From: Diplocarpon mali | Lineage: Eukaryota > Ascomycota > Leotiomycetes > Helotiales > Drepanopezizaceae | DNA length: 36,512 nucleotides | Assembly: GCA_024741835.1 (NCBI GenBank) | Contig: JAENRP010000401.1 | Span: 1 to 36,512 of the forward strand | Direction of reading: 5' to 3' | In this document: one piece after another, positions 10,346-21,236 of the stretch | Numbering within the stretch: the stretch's first letter is position 1 | How the letters are laid out: every line of letters starts with the position of its first letter | The notes under the pieces: model-generated | What the model was told of the DNA's origin: nothing | What the model saw: the letters and a program-made list of their open reading frames with translations, nothing else | The model's database searches: none | Program-made: the position numbers and the translations under genes

Positions 10346-11465
10346 TCAGTTGTATACTGGACCAAAGTGGCTATCGCGCATAAGACTGCGCTTATGAGCT
10401 GGTGCAGTTGTGTTTTGGCCTGTGATAAGTTGTTGGTGTTTGTTAATCAGCTGGACTGTCTCCATTGTCTGATTCAAGGTGACTGGCGAGGCTTGCTTAG
10501 TGAATCCCATCTCATAAGGAAGTCTCTCATTCTCTATTGCCGCCATATGTTAGTTACAATTTACATTCTGCTAGAACAAAAACATCTTAGACTGAAAGTC
10601 CAGCAGGCTTCAGACTTACCAATGAAGTAGATAACCTGGTCACGCTTTGTTGTTCCAGCTGCAATGTCCCCAAAGACCAAGATTGGAGCAGCAAGCTCGC
10701 CAAGGGAAAAATTCTCAACTGTGGGAGAGAAGCTGTACTCAGGGTTCGATGCCTTGGAGGCAAGTTGGCGATATACCTTTGAATTGGCAAGCATATCAGC
10801 GGTAAGAACCTGCTCAGTCCAGTATGGCTTTGCTGTGTCGAAAACTGTTTGGTTGAAGACGTGATTATTACCAAAGTAGGCATCAGAACGGCTGGATTGT
10901 TGTCAGTTGTGGTTAAGCTGAAGTTTTCAAAGAAGACAAACCTCAAACTTGCATCGTGCTCAAGGACGCCATGTGGGTTGAGCTGATCGCTGGATGAGGA
11001 TCAGCATAAGCTTGAATATTTTTCACAGGTGATATTTCATAATGCTTACAGAGTGAAGTATGTGGCATTTGGCTCCGAATTGACAAACACAGCCTGCTCC
11101 CACATAATAGTAGCAAGCGCCGGGTCGAAGTTAAGCCCTTTACTTAAGCCGTTGACAACAACTTCCTTGGTGAGTTGATCTCCATTGCGGGAAATGAATC
11201 CGTGGTTGGCGAGGGTGTTCATCATTGGGCATGGGCCACGGACTACAGGTGAAAGGCTTTGGTTAGTTCCTACAAAAAGGAGAGGTATCTGGACTTAGAA
11301 CTTACAGTCACCCTCCTTCCCAGGAATCCACTCATGACCTTCGGGAGCAGTACCACTAGTAGCGGAGCTCGTAGGATAGGCGTTATAGCCTTTGGTGTAT
11401 TCAGGAATTCTGTAAGCAGAAGTCAAGGTAATTGCCAGGCTTGCGGTAATGACTGAGGACTTCAT
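10346..11465 (-). CDS. Heme-thiolate peroxidase/peroxygenase (chloroperoxidase family, short type)
   Basis: Minus-strand exons 11306-11465, 11050-11242, 10942-10989, 10620-10891 and 10346-10533 give 286 residues without a stop. The introns (63, 60, 50 and 86 bp) are all GT-AG. The split codons rebuild GDFRGPCP, FTLDQLN, SLSRSDAY and FIENERLP. Residues 1-18 form a signal peptide, so the enzyme is probably secreted. Cys58 in RGPCPMMNTLANHGF is the expected proximal heme ligand. EHDAS (128-132) is the metal-site motif of short-type unspecific peroxygenases; the acid-base Glu is probably Glu193 (inferred from spacing). The family uses hydrogen peroxide to oxygenate or halogenate organic substrates; substrates of this member are unknown. 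The gene is flanked on both sides by RIP-mutated repeats, but its own sequence is clean. The plus-strand ORF at 10286-10630 is a shadow. Confidence 0.93.
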
Positions 11466-11586
11466 ATTGGGTTATGGCTGAAGAGAGAGTTTGTAAATGT
11501 ATGAAATGTTATGAAGCTTGGTAAAGAGTGTTGAGGGATTTTGATGATGATCAGGATACCAAGCATCCAACAGACAAGAGGAGACT

Positions 11587-11594
11587 CTTATATA
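11587..11594 (-). promoter_or_regulatory. TATA box of the peroxygenase gene
   Basis: TATATAAG on the minus strand lies about 125 bp upstream of the ATG at 11465. It is followed by a pyrimidine-rich leader (CTCTCTTCAG near 11480), the usual layout of a fungal core promoter. Confidence 0.55.
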
Positions 11595-11639
11595 TCTTGT
11601 AGCATCCGGATCATCGCATCTCATAACCCTGCTATGTAA

Positions 11640-12490
11640 CCTGAGTGACTAAGCAGTCACGGATATATTCTATCCGAACCCTACTCTATAACAAACCCAT
11701 GAGCAAAATTTCAAAATGCCTTCTCCATGTAGTGCATTAGGGTTGCGCTAAAAGAGCCACCTGACTTTACAGGAATATCCTGTGAATCAGCATATGACGA
11801 TTATCTTACCACTTTTGACCATCTCTTCAAATCTCAGTTTTATAGAAAAGTAACTACAGTTGTAAGATAGGGCTTTGTTTCTATTGTTCTCTCTTGTTTT
11901 CTGAATTTGGTTGGTATTCAAACTGGTCTGAATTGACTAACGAGGAGTAGTTGAGTGCCAAAAGAATCTAGTCCAAGGACCTGGAAGAAACGCATCTCTT
12001 GGGAGAAATCGACTAAGCAATGCATCTATGTCTCCACAGGCTTGTCTCCAATGATCTCCTAGAACAGATCTGTTTTCCATGCTAGCAATGCCATCCTTGT
12101 CTGCTGCTCCAGGATTGCTCTTCTCTTTGTTTGTCTCTAATATTATGAAACATCAGGCATATCCACCTACGTGGAAACTGGAAGCCAAGAAGCGAGGAAC
12201 AGCCGAATGCGAGACGAAACAGTGCAAAGCGAGTACGAAATTCGAGACCAACTCGAGTAGCAAATGCCAATTCGGATGTCGCGTTTGTGAGAGAGCTTGC
12301 TGATCTTCCAAGTACCAGGGTGCCATATGCACTGGTTTATAGACGTTTTCCACGAATTCAAAAGCTACTATTACGGAATTACTCAAACGCCACTGATTTG
12401 ACTTCCAAGTCGAAACAACCTAGAATTCCTATAGCAATACCTGGGCCTCTACATAAGCTCTGAAACCACGATTTAATGTTTAGGGCTTAT
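11640..12490. other. Segment without recognisable gene
   Basis: GC-balanced stretch with overlapping ORFs on both strands at 12079-12386 (plus 74 codons, minus 77 and 64 codons). None shows a domain I recognise, and neither strand is favoured. It could be a degraded gene exon; I see no consistent splice structure. Confidence 0.4.
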
Positions 12491-13790
12491 TACTTCGTAC
12501 TATAGGTAAATAATGTACAATTCTAGGCCGTATATACTAGATACTTGGCAATGCTACTTTTATAATTTCCTTAATATTTTATATAGCCTCCTCCTACTGC
12601 GATTATAGCTTTATATCTCTCTAGCATTTTCCTAATTAATTCTCTAATCCTTTCAATTGTTATCGATTCTTACGCTTCTTTTATAGCTTTATATAGTCTC
12701 TTATAAGATTGATAAACCTTTGGATATTTACCCTTAATATAATCTTTCATTTCATCTTATACTATCTCGATTAGGTTTAAATTAAGAGAATTCGTAGGCC
12801 AAAAGATAGGGGTAATCCCGATTGCTTTAAATACTAATTAAGTATATTTAAAAGTATGCCCTTTTGCATTATCCTATTGGAATTTAAGCTTAAGATATTG
12901 CTATAGAATCTCTTAAACCTTTAGGATAATAATTCTAAAGTATAAACCTTTATTTATCATTTCCTAATCCTTTTCCTAAAATAACCCTTAATGCCGATCG
13001 TATTTCCTTAATATTATTCCTTAAAATATCTATCCGATCTTCCTTTAATATCAATCCTTAATATAATTAAGGTAATATTCTTCTTAAGACCCAATTTCTT
13101 ATATAATCCATTCCTTTATATATTTCTTAAGATTAACCTACGTTTCGTTATTCTATAAGATTAAAAACTATTACTCTTTAGTCCAATCCTCGTACTTAAG
13201 AGCCTATTAAAGTCGAGAGATCTGATTCATATATATAAGGACTGGTTTTCGATAAGCAATTCGTCAAATAAAGCCTTCCTTCTTAAAAGCTATACAAATA
13301 GCATAAAAGCCGACGTTCTAATAAAGAATTAAAGGAATATCAGCCTAAGGAGTACGTCGATTTGCTCTTAAGGCTATAACCTATTAAATAAGGTGTTTTT
13401 ATTATAGAGTATTTAAGTGAGCTTTATAGCCTTGAAGATGATATTAAGGAGTCAATCGAGTCTATAGAGCGTACTAAACTTGATATTAAGTAAGATTCAA
13501 TTAAAGGGCGATCTGATCTTAAGTCCAACCGGCATTAAAATAAAAAGTCTAATAGCATACTCATTCGTTATAAGAGGTCTATTTTATAAGTATCTTTAAA
13601 GTCGGTATACTAAATGAAGAATCTATATTAAAAGTGTTGATTTTCAATATAAAAAGCGGCGAATCGTTATAGATAAATCATTAGCTATACCCCCTATATA
13701 TAAGCCCTATTAATAGAAACCGGTAGAATTACGCTAAGACAGCACTTGTATATTATTTCGGGCATATACCAAGTAAGTTGGAGTTACAGA
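12490..13790 (-). pseudogene. RIP-mutated Tc1/mariner element, near full length (relic 3)
   Basis: The minus strand encodes D-N-A-K-G-H-T at 12854-12873 (preceded by an in-frame stop at the expected Q) and FWPTNSLNLNLIE at 12766-12804, degraded forms of the DNA.GH and WPP.SPDLNPIE motifs. The Asp codon (12871-12873) and Glu codon (12766-12768) are 35 codons apart, giving the DD34E spacing of Tc1 elements. The C-terminal IRELIRK then GYIKY and stop lie at 12585-12680, and a terminal sequence shared with relics 1 and 2 lies at 12500-12560. Pro-to-Leu and Asp-to-Asn changes in the motifs are those expected from C-to-T/G-to-A mutation. The 5' end of the transposase and the far terminus were not resolved. 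Confidence 0.8.
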
Positions 13791-16700
13791 CTTTTGAAAG
13801 GGCTCCAAATTCAAATAGAATCGGGACCTGAAAAATAAAATGGTATACGGATTATTCAACAATTTCAAGGTATTTGGGCTACTTGGAATTCAGTTAAAAC
13901 ACATGGGTATGGTAGAGTCGCAGCGCATCTTATGTACCGATTCAACTAGCATATCGATTTGGATAGGTCAACTTAGAGACTTTCGCTTAATCTCTTACCA
14001 AACAGCCTCATCTTCAAACCTTACCTAGAGCCCCAACCAATATTGATGAAGAGGACGCGTGGAAATTAATTGTCCTTATCTTCTTTACCAGTAGAAATGG
14101 GGGGAGATGGAAATAATCCCCGATTGTATTGTATTTCAACAGATAATAATTTTTTAAGAAATATCAACCTTCTGGTCGAATTTATTGGACCCAGAGTTTA
14201 GCATTAACTAAAACAAGTCAAAGACGGCTGCTCTACTTCTGCATCCGGCGGCGATAAGAGGAAATGAAATTGCAAGATCAGGATATACAGGAACAATCAA
14301 AAGGAATTTCAAGCATTCAAATGCCCTTTTGAAGATAATTTTCAGAATTCGTAAGAATCTGCTTCTCCCTTGGACCCTTGGAGCAATACAGTAGTGAGGA
14401 CCGCTGCTGGGGTAAATATAAGCTTGTAGCACAGAACGAGCCAAGCACTACAAGCACCAGCCATCGCTCATAATGAAAATCCAAATTTGGTCGCACCTAT
14501 AACAACACAACTGGCATTTGTCATTGATTTTTTTTTTTTTTTTCAATTTTACTAACCTAGCTGTTATTTATTTCTCGGGCTCATTCTTCTTTGATGGTAA
14601 ACTTGGAAGGAAAATGATTTTGTACTTGAGAAAACAAGGGGTAATAGATACTGGCTGTATCATAGTACACCATGCTAAGAGGTGGTCAGAGCACGGTCTT
14701 ACGGGGATTCAAGGGTCAGGTGTAGTAAAGTTCACCGCCAAGTTCTAACTTTTCATGTTTTGTCTGAGCAAAATGAAACTTCTAATCGGGCCTCTGTTGG
14801 TACGGGATGATCGATTTTGAAGTAATGATCGCATGAACTTGAAACAGGAGGTGGCTGAGAGAAAGTGACGTTGTACTTCTACAATTGGGATGAGATGTGC
14901 CACCCGATGTACTGCGCACAGAGCATAGTACCGGCTCACTCTACTTACGATTTATGACGCAACCAGGCCTTAATACTGGTTGGCTCCTTTAGTCTGATTG
15001 TTTACTCGTCACATCGAAGGCTCAGGTTCCAGAGAGAGAAGGCAGCTCGGGTGACTTACACTTCGACATATCAACATCCACTTCATATCTGTACAAACTC
15101 GAGGTCCCAGAGCCTGAAATAATTGTTGATTCGCAGGAAGCCTACAGGACTCTTGGGAGTTTTCCTGTGCCTACTGTGTAGGCATACAGGACTTGGCGTT
15201 TGTTGTCTTGCGTAGCCGATTATTTCATGGTAATCCCCGCCGAGAAGTGCGCCACTCGACCACTGAATCTTATCCGCCTTTCCAAAAGAAATTACACACT
15301 CCATGCTCGATTCTGGCCCCGTCCTCAAGTAGAGTAGCTTCGGCCCTCATTCCCTGGCCCATGCAGTGGAAAAGGCAGGTTTTGCACTTTTACTCCTTCC
15401 CGGAAACGCAAGTGTTAGAAAGTAATTAGTATGGTCCGTGAGGCTGGAGCATACAAATCCCGAATAACAGGTCACTGGGTTTTCTGAGCTTATGCATTAA
15501 ATTGCAAGGTTTTTGCGGGGAGTATCTTGTTAGCCCCGGGGTCAAACAAAGGCCAGCTCCAGCGCGTCGAGTCAGAATTGGATCTGTTTCGCCCCAATCG
15601 AATTTATGAGTATTTCAAATACTGCCGGCTAGGTAAAACAGATATTCTCCCCTTTTCTATGTGTCAAAAATCTCTTTAATTGCTCTCCACTTGTTTTCCG
15701 TAGAGACAGCTTACTATCACTGCTTTCAGTTCTCAATTAGTGAAAGATAGCGAAAGATTTGAAGTCATATTCCCGGCGTCGATCTTGCATATGCTTATTA
15801 AATATTAAGCGAGTCTAGGAGTGCCTCTGAAAATAGAGAAAGTCTTTATGCAGTGCACTACAAGTTACAAGTCGGTAGTGCTGCTTCGGAAAATCAAGGA
15901 TGCCGGGGTCAAATAAAAATTGCGTTACACGGGACTTCGCCATAGGCCAAATTCAGCTCGCATAAGAATTCATTCAGGTGGCCTTTTCAATTGGTTTTTC
16001 AGGGTTCAATGGCTTTGCTCTCATGCGGGCTTTTGTGGCCAGCGGCGAGGTATTGTTACAGATCCAAAGAAGATCAGATATACATGTTAAGAGATATTTG
16101 ATAGGTTCATCAGGTAGTATTAGGGAGAATGAGGAACTTCTAAGTCCGCTGTAATTATTGTTACAAAAGTAGCATTGTTTGGCGAAGTGTGGTAGGTGAT
16201 TTTGTGTAGCTAGTTGTTTGGCTTCTTACAGGTCTCTGTTGCTTCGAAGTACTTTCAATTATCAATCAAAGGTTGATATTTAAGGTATCGAAGCTGCGTG
16301 GACACGGACGCCCTACAGGCGCCCCGTTCAACCCCCTATCAAACCCGACGAAAACTGGAGGTAAATACGAGCCCGTTACACTGTAAGGCCAGTAGGTCTA
16401 AACTAATCAAGCTTTTTTCTCCACAGAGACAGACTATTCCAAGTGGCTAACCTGACACTAACTAAATTCTAGCCATCGTTTCAGATTGAGCAAGGACATT
16501 TGATCAGTTCGGAAGCCAAATGCTCGACATGAACTCTGTCCGGAAGAAGCTTGAATTTAATCTCCGGTTAGAGTAATACCGAAACTGATACTGCAACAGG
16601 ATGTTGTGCAGGCCCCTGTAAATCGCTCTGCTGTCAACTTGTGGTGCGAGCATTGCCGCTGATATAATAATAATACGATTTATCGACTTCTGATCTATCT

Positions 16701-17509
16701 TGTAGTCAGGGATATAAAAACTATATTTTTAAGCATGGAGGATGACACCAAGCTTTTCCATACGTAAGTATACTCAAATCAATTAAAGGTCTCGCCGCCA
16801 TATTTGTTTGATAGGCGTGATAAAACCGACCAATTTTTAAGCTCAAAGTGCTAAACATTGAGCTGACTTCCTAATAGTAAAAAGATGTTAGGGCAAACCT
16901 TTTTCGCAACATTTTTGCCTGTATTGAATCTGGGTAAGCAGAATGAAACTTGAGAGAAAGGCAGTGATAAAGATGTCCTGGGCCACCTCTATGCACCTTG
17001 AGGATCTTTCATGGTTAAGTGTAAAGGTCAGTATGAAGTACAGAGTACCACTTTTCTTCGCAGACAGTCAGTGGTTAAAAACTTTTGATCAGCACTTTTC
17101 TGTTAAAAAATGACAACAAATTGTAAAGCAGCAACTCAGAAATCAAGAATCAAATTCATCCTTAACGTTCTTTTCCCCTTTTTCTCAGATGGTAAACAAG
17201 TATTTTTGGTATTCAGCTCTCAGGATTATCATTCTTATATGCTACTTTAAGATGAATTCTTGCACCTGCAAAGTGTTTTGATACCCTAAAGGTTTTCGGA
17301 CCTAGTGTCTGCGGGGGAAAAAAAGTATCTTACTTCGTCGCAGGCTTAATGAAAATCCTAAGAGATTTTAATTCAAGCTTGGAAAAACCTATGACTCTCC
17401 CTGGAGCTGACCATAATATGGTGTTAATTAAAACTGCGAAAAAATAGTTTCTCCTTACTGCATATAAATTATTTTAGTCCATCATCCCCTTGGTTCAGTA
17501 ACCCTACTA
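13791..17509. other. Long segment without recognisable gene
   Basis: Mixed AT-rich DNA with only short ORFs. Minus 14745-14939 contains CAVHRVAHLIPIVEVQ, which vaguely recalls C-terminal VHLIP strings of some fungal transposase-like proteins, but frames around it are broken. Minus 15083-15328 is open for 81 codons without known motifs. Near 16735, ATGGAGGATGACACCAAGC is followed by a GTAAGT donor and a plausible acceptor at about 16815, but the product would be only about 22 residues. A poly-T run lies at about 14526-14543. I call no gene. Confidence 0.45.
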
Positions 17510-17735
17510 GGAGAAGACGACTTAACACCTATATGCGGTATCTCCTACGAACCTTCAGAGTCAGTCTGCAGAGCCGAGACTGTTTCTTTTCAACTACGAA
17601 ATAATTGAAAATTAACTCGAATAAAACTAGAACTTTCGAGAACTTTAGTGTATACTTTTTTTTTACTATATTACCTCGTTCGTGAACACCCTTTACTTTC
17701 GACGTCTACTTGCGAATTTTAAATTATTCAAATAT
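17510..17735 (+). repeat. Dispersed repeat, copy B (truncated)
   Basis: Matches the first third of copies A and C in order: tatgcggtatctcctacgaa, cagagccgagac, accctttactttcgac and aaattattcaaatata. The match stops at 17735, where copies A and C continue but this locus switches to the DUF262 coding sequence. Confidence 0.6.
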
Positions 17736-19115
17736 AGAGAGGTTGTCTGGGACGAAGGCCGAGCCGCACTGCTGATCACATCAATACTAAGTACGTCAAT
17801 CACTACACTTTCAAGTAAACGATATTGAGTTCTGCAGTGGGATACTTCATCCCCCCCATTATCTTCAATGTCAAGAAGACAATAGTCAACGTCGGAATCC
17901 TCCGAGAAAAGCGATTCCTGCGCACATGCGTTGACGGCAAACAGCGTCTAACTTCCATCTGGAGATTTATAAAAGGTACAATTGGCTTCTTCGACACCAA
18001 CGCCCCACAAAAAAAGTGGCATTTATGCCATCCTGTCATTGATGGGCGGATACAAATCAGCAATCGCAACGTACTCCCGAATGCCGTAAAGAAGTTCTTT
18101 GAGACTCAATTCTTCTGTTGTTACGAGTATGAGGATCTGACGGCCGATACTGAGAAAACGATGGTCCAGCTCGTCCAACGTGGTATTGCCCTCACGCCCG
18201 CTGAGAAGATGCGAGCTATGTCCACTAAATGGGCCATGTTCATACGTCAATTCGAAGACGACTACGCCCTCATCGTTAACCATGAGTCTCATCCGTCTCC
18301 CATTCGCATTGTCTTAACACCCCCTAGCATCCATCCAAAGAGGCGCCTCCGGCTTCCGTCTCATTCTAACCGTCTTCACCATGATTCAGGAAATTCTTGC
18401 CCGACAGACGCAACGTAAACGTACCTCCTCCACCCCGCCCTTGCAAGCGAGACTTGAAGCCATCTTCGGCCGCTACGAGCATCTCATCAAGCTCTCCTCG
18501 ACACAAATCACGGCCACCCGCTTCAAGGTGAACAGCAACTCGGTCTTCGATCCCGCGCCGAAGTATCTGCGCGCTGCAAATACGAACAACGTGCGGACCT
18601 TCTCCCCCTTAGAACTCGTCGTCACGGCGATCCTGGTGGCCACGCACATGGATCATCGCAGCGACGAGCAGCTGCTGGAAGACGTCAAGGAGCTGCGCAC
18701 GTGGTTGAGGAGGAAACACAAGGATCTGAGGGTCAACGCGCAGTGTTGGGCCATGGCTTGGAGCTTCATCACTAGTGAGATAGTAGTTAGAAGCGTCCAG
18801 GAAGGAAGCCTGAGCGTACCCATCGGGGGTGCATACTCAGCTTCCTGAGTGAGTCCTGGGCAGACCAGAGATGAGAGTCCGCCCAGTTTGGCGCCGAGCT
18901 CGCCGTCGCCGGAGATGGAGATAAGGCAGGTCAAGGTGAGGGCTGGGGCGAAGAAGAGGTCGCTGGTTAAGGGACAGAGGAAGGCTGTTGCTCAAGGAAA
19001 TGGCATTGGGAAGCCTAGAGGTGCGGGTTCGGGAAGTGATGCCAAGGCGAGCAGAGTCGCCAGAAGTTCGAAGGCGCGGAGACCGCCAGAGGAGCCTGTG
19101 TTTGAGAATTTGTGA
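17736..19115 (+). CDS. DUF262 (GmrSD-like) protein, 5'-truncated
   Basis: The reading starts abruptly with REVVWDEGRAALLITSIL (17736-17790), joins 17838-18285 across a 47-bp GTACGT-CAG intron, then GYFIPPIIF and VDGKQRLTS, the DUF262 (V/I)DGxQR motif. Downstream VQRGIALTPAEKMRAMST also fits the family. A shift of frame at 18286 is bridged by a candidate 55-bp intron (18286-18340, with a CTTAAC branch-like site) that rebuilds GASGFRLILTVFTMIQEILA. A further 48-bp GT-AG intron (18816-18863) removes the stop at 18846, and the frame runs on to 19113 with a Lys/Arg-rich tail (KKRSLVKGQRK) that could be a nuclear signal. DUF262 is the nuclease/NTPase-like domain of bacterial GmrSD; the role of fungal homologues is unknown. 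Residues normally preceding RDVVW are absent, so the gene is probably dead or lacks its own promoter. Confidence 0.8.
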
Positions 19116-19630
19116 GGGTTCTGGCAGAAACTGGCTATGACGGATATGTTGGCTCACCGGGATGGTCTGCATGTTATGGGACGACTGTTTATGTTGTGAT
19201 GAATGGCTAGCTATGGACGTGGGTAAAGGTATATAAGGCTTGGGCCCTTGAGCCTTTACTTCTTAGGTTCTGGGGATTTTATTTTACTGGAAATAGGGTT
19301 TGGCATTTGGTGTTTGGTCTCCTTGGCTGAGAAGAGAGTAGGTGGTGGTGGCTAAGTTGTTGGATGGACGGCTAGTCGGTTCGCATGGAGTCTATCGCCA
19401 TGTTTTGCGTTGACAAAGCTCAGGACTGAATGGTTTAGGTTGGGCCTGGCTGGATAGTACTACTTATTTACACCTGCGCTGCTTATGTACATACCTTACT
19501 TACAAATAATTCGTCCCTTTATAAACTAAGACCTTAAAATCACGAAACGTGAAAGGACATTACGATTCTCCTTCCCTTCATGGTATTCCTGTTCAGACCC
19601 TGCATACAATCTTTGATTCATCCGCCAGCC
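19116..19630. other. Convergent intergenic region between DUF262 and CREG-like genes
   Basis: Presumed 3' regions of both neighbours. A tgggtaaaggtatataagg string near 19220 looks like a TATA box but has no ORF behind it. Confidence 0.4.
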
Positions 19631-20552
19631 CTACATATCCCCACTGAACCAACCCCACCACCCCTCCGCCCTGCTCTTTTCTCTCTCCCCAGGAAGCCTA
19701 ACCTCCTCCCACTCACTCCTATTCACGGCTCTCCACTCCTCAACAGGTATCCACCCGATGTAGTTTCGATCCCCAAACCCCCCGATCCAATACACCTGCT
19801 CAACCACCAAGCGCACCCACTCGCTAGTATGGATCGGATTGCCTGGCAGCCAGTATTTAGCGTCGGGGTGCGTATCTGTGAAGCATTTGGCGAGCTTGAG
19901 GGAGGTGACTGAGGAAGGGGAGATGGGCTCTAGATAACCCAGTAGAGAGAAACGTGGGAGGGAGGCCGCGCTGTACGAGAGGGGCCGGGGCCCCTTAGGG
20001 AGAGAGAGGCGGGATGGCGTATGGGGTGGTGTCCAGGAGAGGGAGAGCGAGATGTTGGAGCCGGCGGCGACGTTTTTGAAAGATGTGGCTATACTTATCG
20101 CGAGTATGGTTGGATTTCCGGTCGGCTCGCAGTCTGCGAAGTAATCTGCGTGGGTAATTAGTAAACAAGTCTCTCAAGATACAAGTAAGCTTGGGCAGCG
20201 AGGAGCGAGTCGGATCTGCTTGTTGACTTCATGATCTTGCACTCGCCAACCCCACCACCGAGGTCCAGAAAGTTTCAAGGTTCCACATACCCATCAATCC
20301 AATCGGCACGCCTCCCAAGTCCTGCGGGCGTTGTTCAGCTGTCTCTGCGGCATCCTTATGCGCAGCGGGAAAGACAGTAGCCAGTGTCCCCAACGGTGTT
20401 AGATGTAGAATCCTGCGCGCCAGAACCGCAGATTCGTAGCTTGTAGGGATTCTGGAGGTCAAGGATTTTGAATGAGGGTTCGAGAAGATGTGTTGGGGGA
20501 GTAGGGCGTTTGCAGCTGCGAGAGGCAGTATGGCGAGGAGAGGAAGCTGCAT
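19631..20552 (-). CDS. CREG-like secreted FMN-binding split-barrel protein
   Basis: Exon 1 (20291-20552) and exon 2 (19631-20145) are separated by a 145-bp GTATGT-GCAG intron and give 258 residues with no stop; the split codon restores GVPIGLMDYFADC. The ATG at 20552 opens a signal peptide (MQLPLLAILPLAAANA), preferred over an upstream in-frame ATG that would bury it. Family features are ESAVLARRILHLTPLGTLAT early on, GNPTILAISIATSFKNV in the barrel, then DAKYWLPGNPIHTSEWVRLV and YWIGGFGDRNYIGWIP near the end. This matches the pyridoxamine-5'-phosphate-oxidase-like barrel of CREG proteins, secretory-pathway glycoproteins with weak or lost cofactor binding. It is divergent from eS30, with about 680 bp of shared upstream DNA. 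Confidence 0.88.
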
Positions 20553-21236
20553 CTCGGGACTGTGGTTCTCTTTCGCAGAGCATAGGAGGGCGTTTGAAAA
20601 TAGCCAAGACTGGAGACAAGTATTGGAAGATACAAGATCCAATAGAAGAGATGCAGAAATTGTGCGACGTCTGCGCGGATCTATCGTCTGCTTTATAGGA
20701 GGCGGAAGAAGAGGGCCGGCCAAGAAGTCGCGGGGTATCTGATTAGATTGAGCTGATCAGAAGATCTGATCATCTTGGGCAGCTTCGGCTTCTGATAAGA
20801 GCTGCACGTGGTGATACAATTAATGCACGTCATGTTGAAGGCCTTCGATGAAAAGACGTATCTACTGGCGTCATACGTTTCGATGCATACCGATAATAGA
20901 ATGACATGAAGAGCTGGAGTGCGTGTGGTTCCGGGCGTCAATTGAATTACATTCGGCACGTGACCTATACCTAAGATGCCCTACGTATTAGCGCTGTTTA
21001 AGCGAGAAGCTCGTTCCACAGTGAATTCCCGTTCGGTGGCAACTTTTCTCCCGACAACGACAACCACCACCATTTTGTGAGTCTATCCGTCAGGTCCAAC
21101 GCTGGCTGTCTATCTTGCGTGAAGCGGCGGCCAGTTCATTGCTGGGGATCAACTCTGAAGGGTGTGGAGAAGCAGCTAATCTGACGTCGCCAGCAAGATC
21201 GGACCGTATTTACCAGCTACCCGATAAATCGCAATC
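20553..21236. promoter_or_regulatory. Divergent promoter region of CREG-like and eS30 genes
   Basis: Non-coding DNA between two divergently transcribed genes. CACGTG boxes occur at about 20804-20809 (gctgcacgtggtg) and 20957-20962 (cggcacgtgacc). A gtgagt donor near 21077 suggests a possible 5'-leader intron for eS30; this is inference. Confidence 0.4.

Noticed and set aside
10286..10630. Plus-strand 114-codon ORF
   Set aside because: Antisense to the last two exons of the peroxygenase gene.
14745..14939. Minus ORF with a VHRVAHLIPI string reminiscent of fungal transposase tails
   Set aside because: Only a few residues are suggestive and adjoining frames are broken; not enough to name a family.
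16735..16860. Possible mini-gene: TATA-like sequence, ATG, GTAAGT donor and acceptor
   Set aside because: The product would be about 22 residues with no similarity; consensus sites this short arise by chance.
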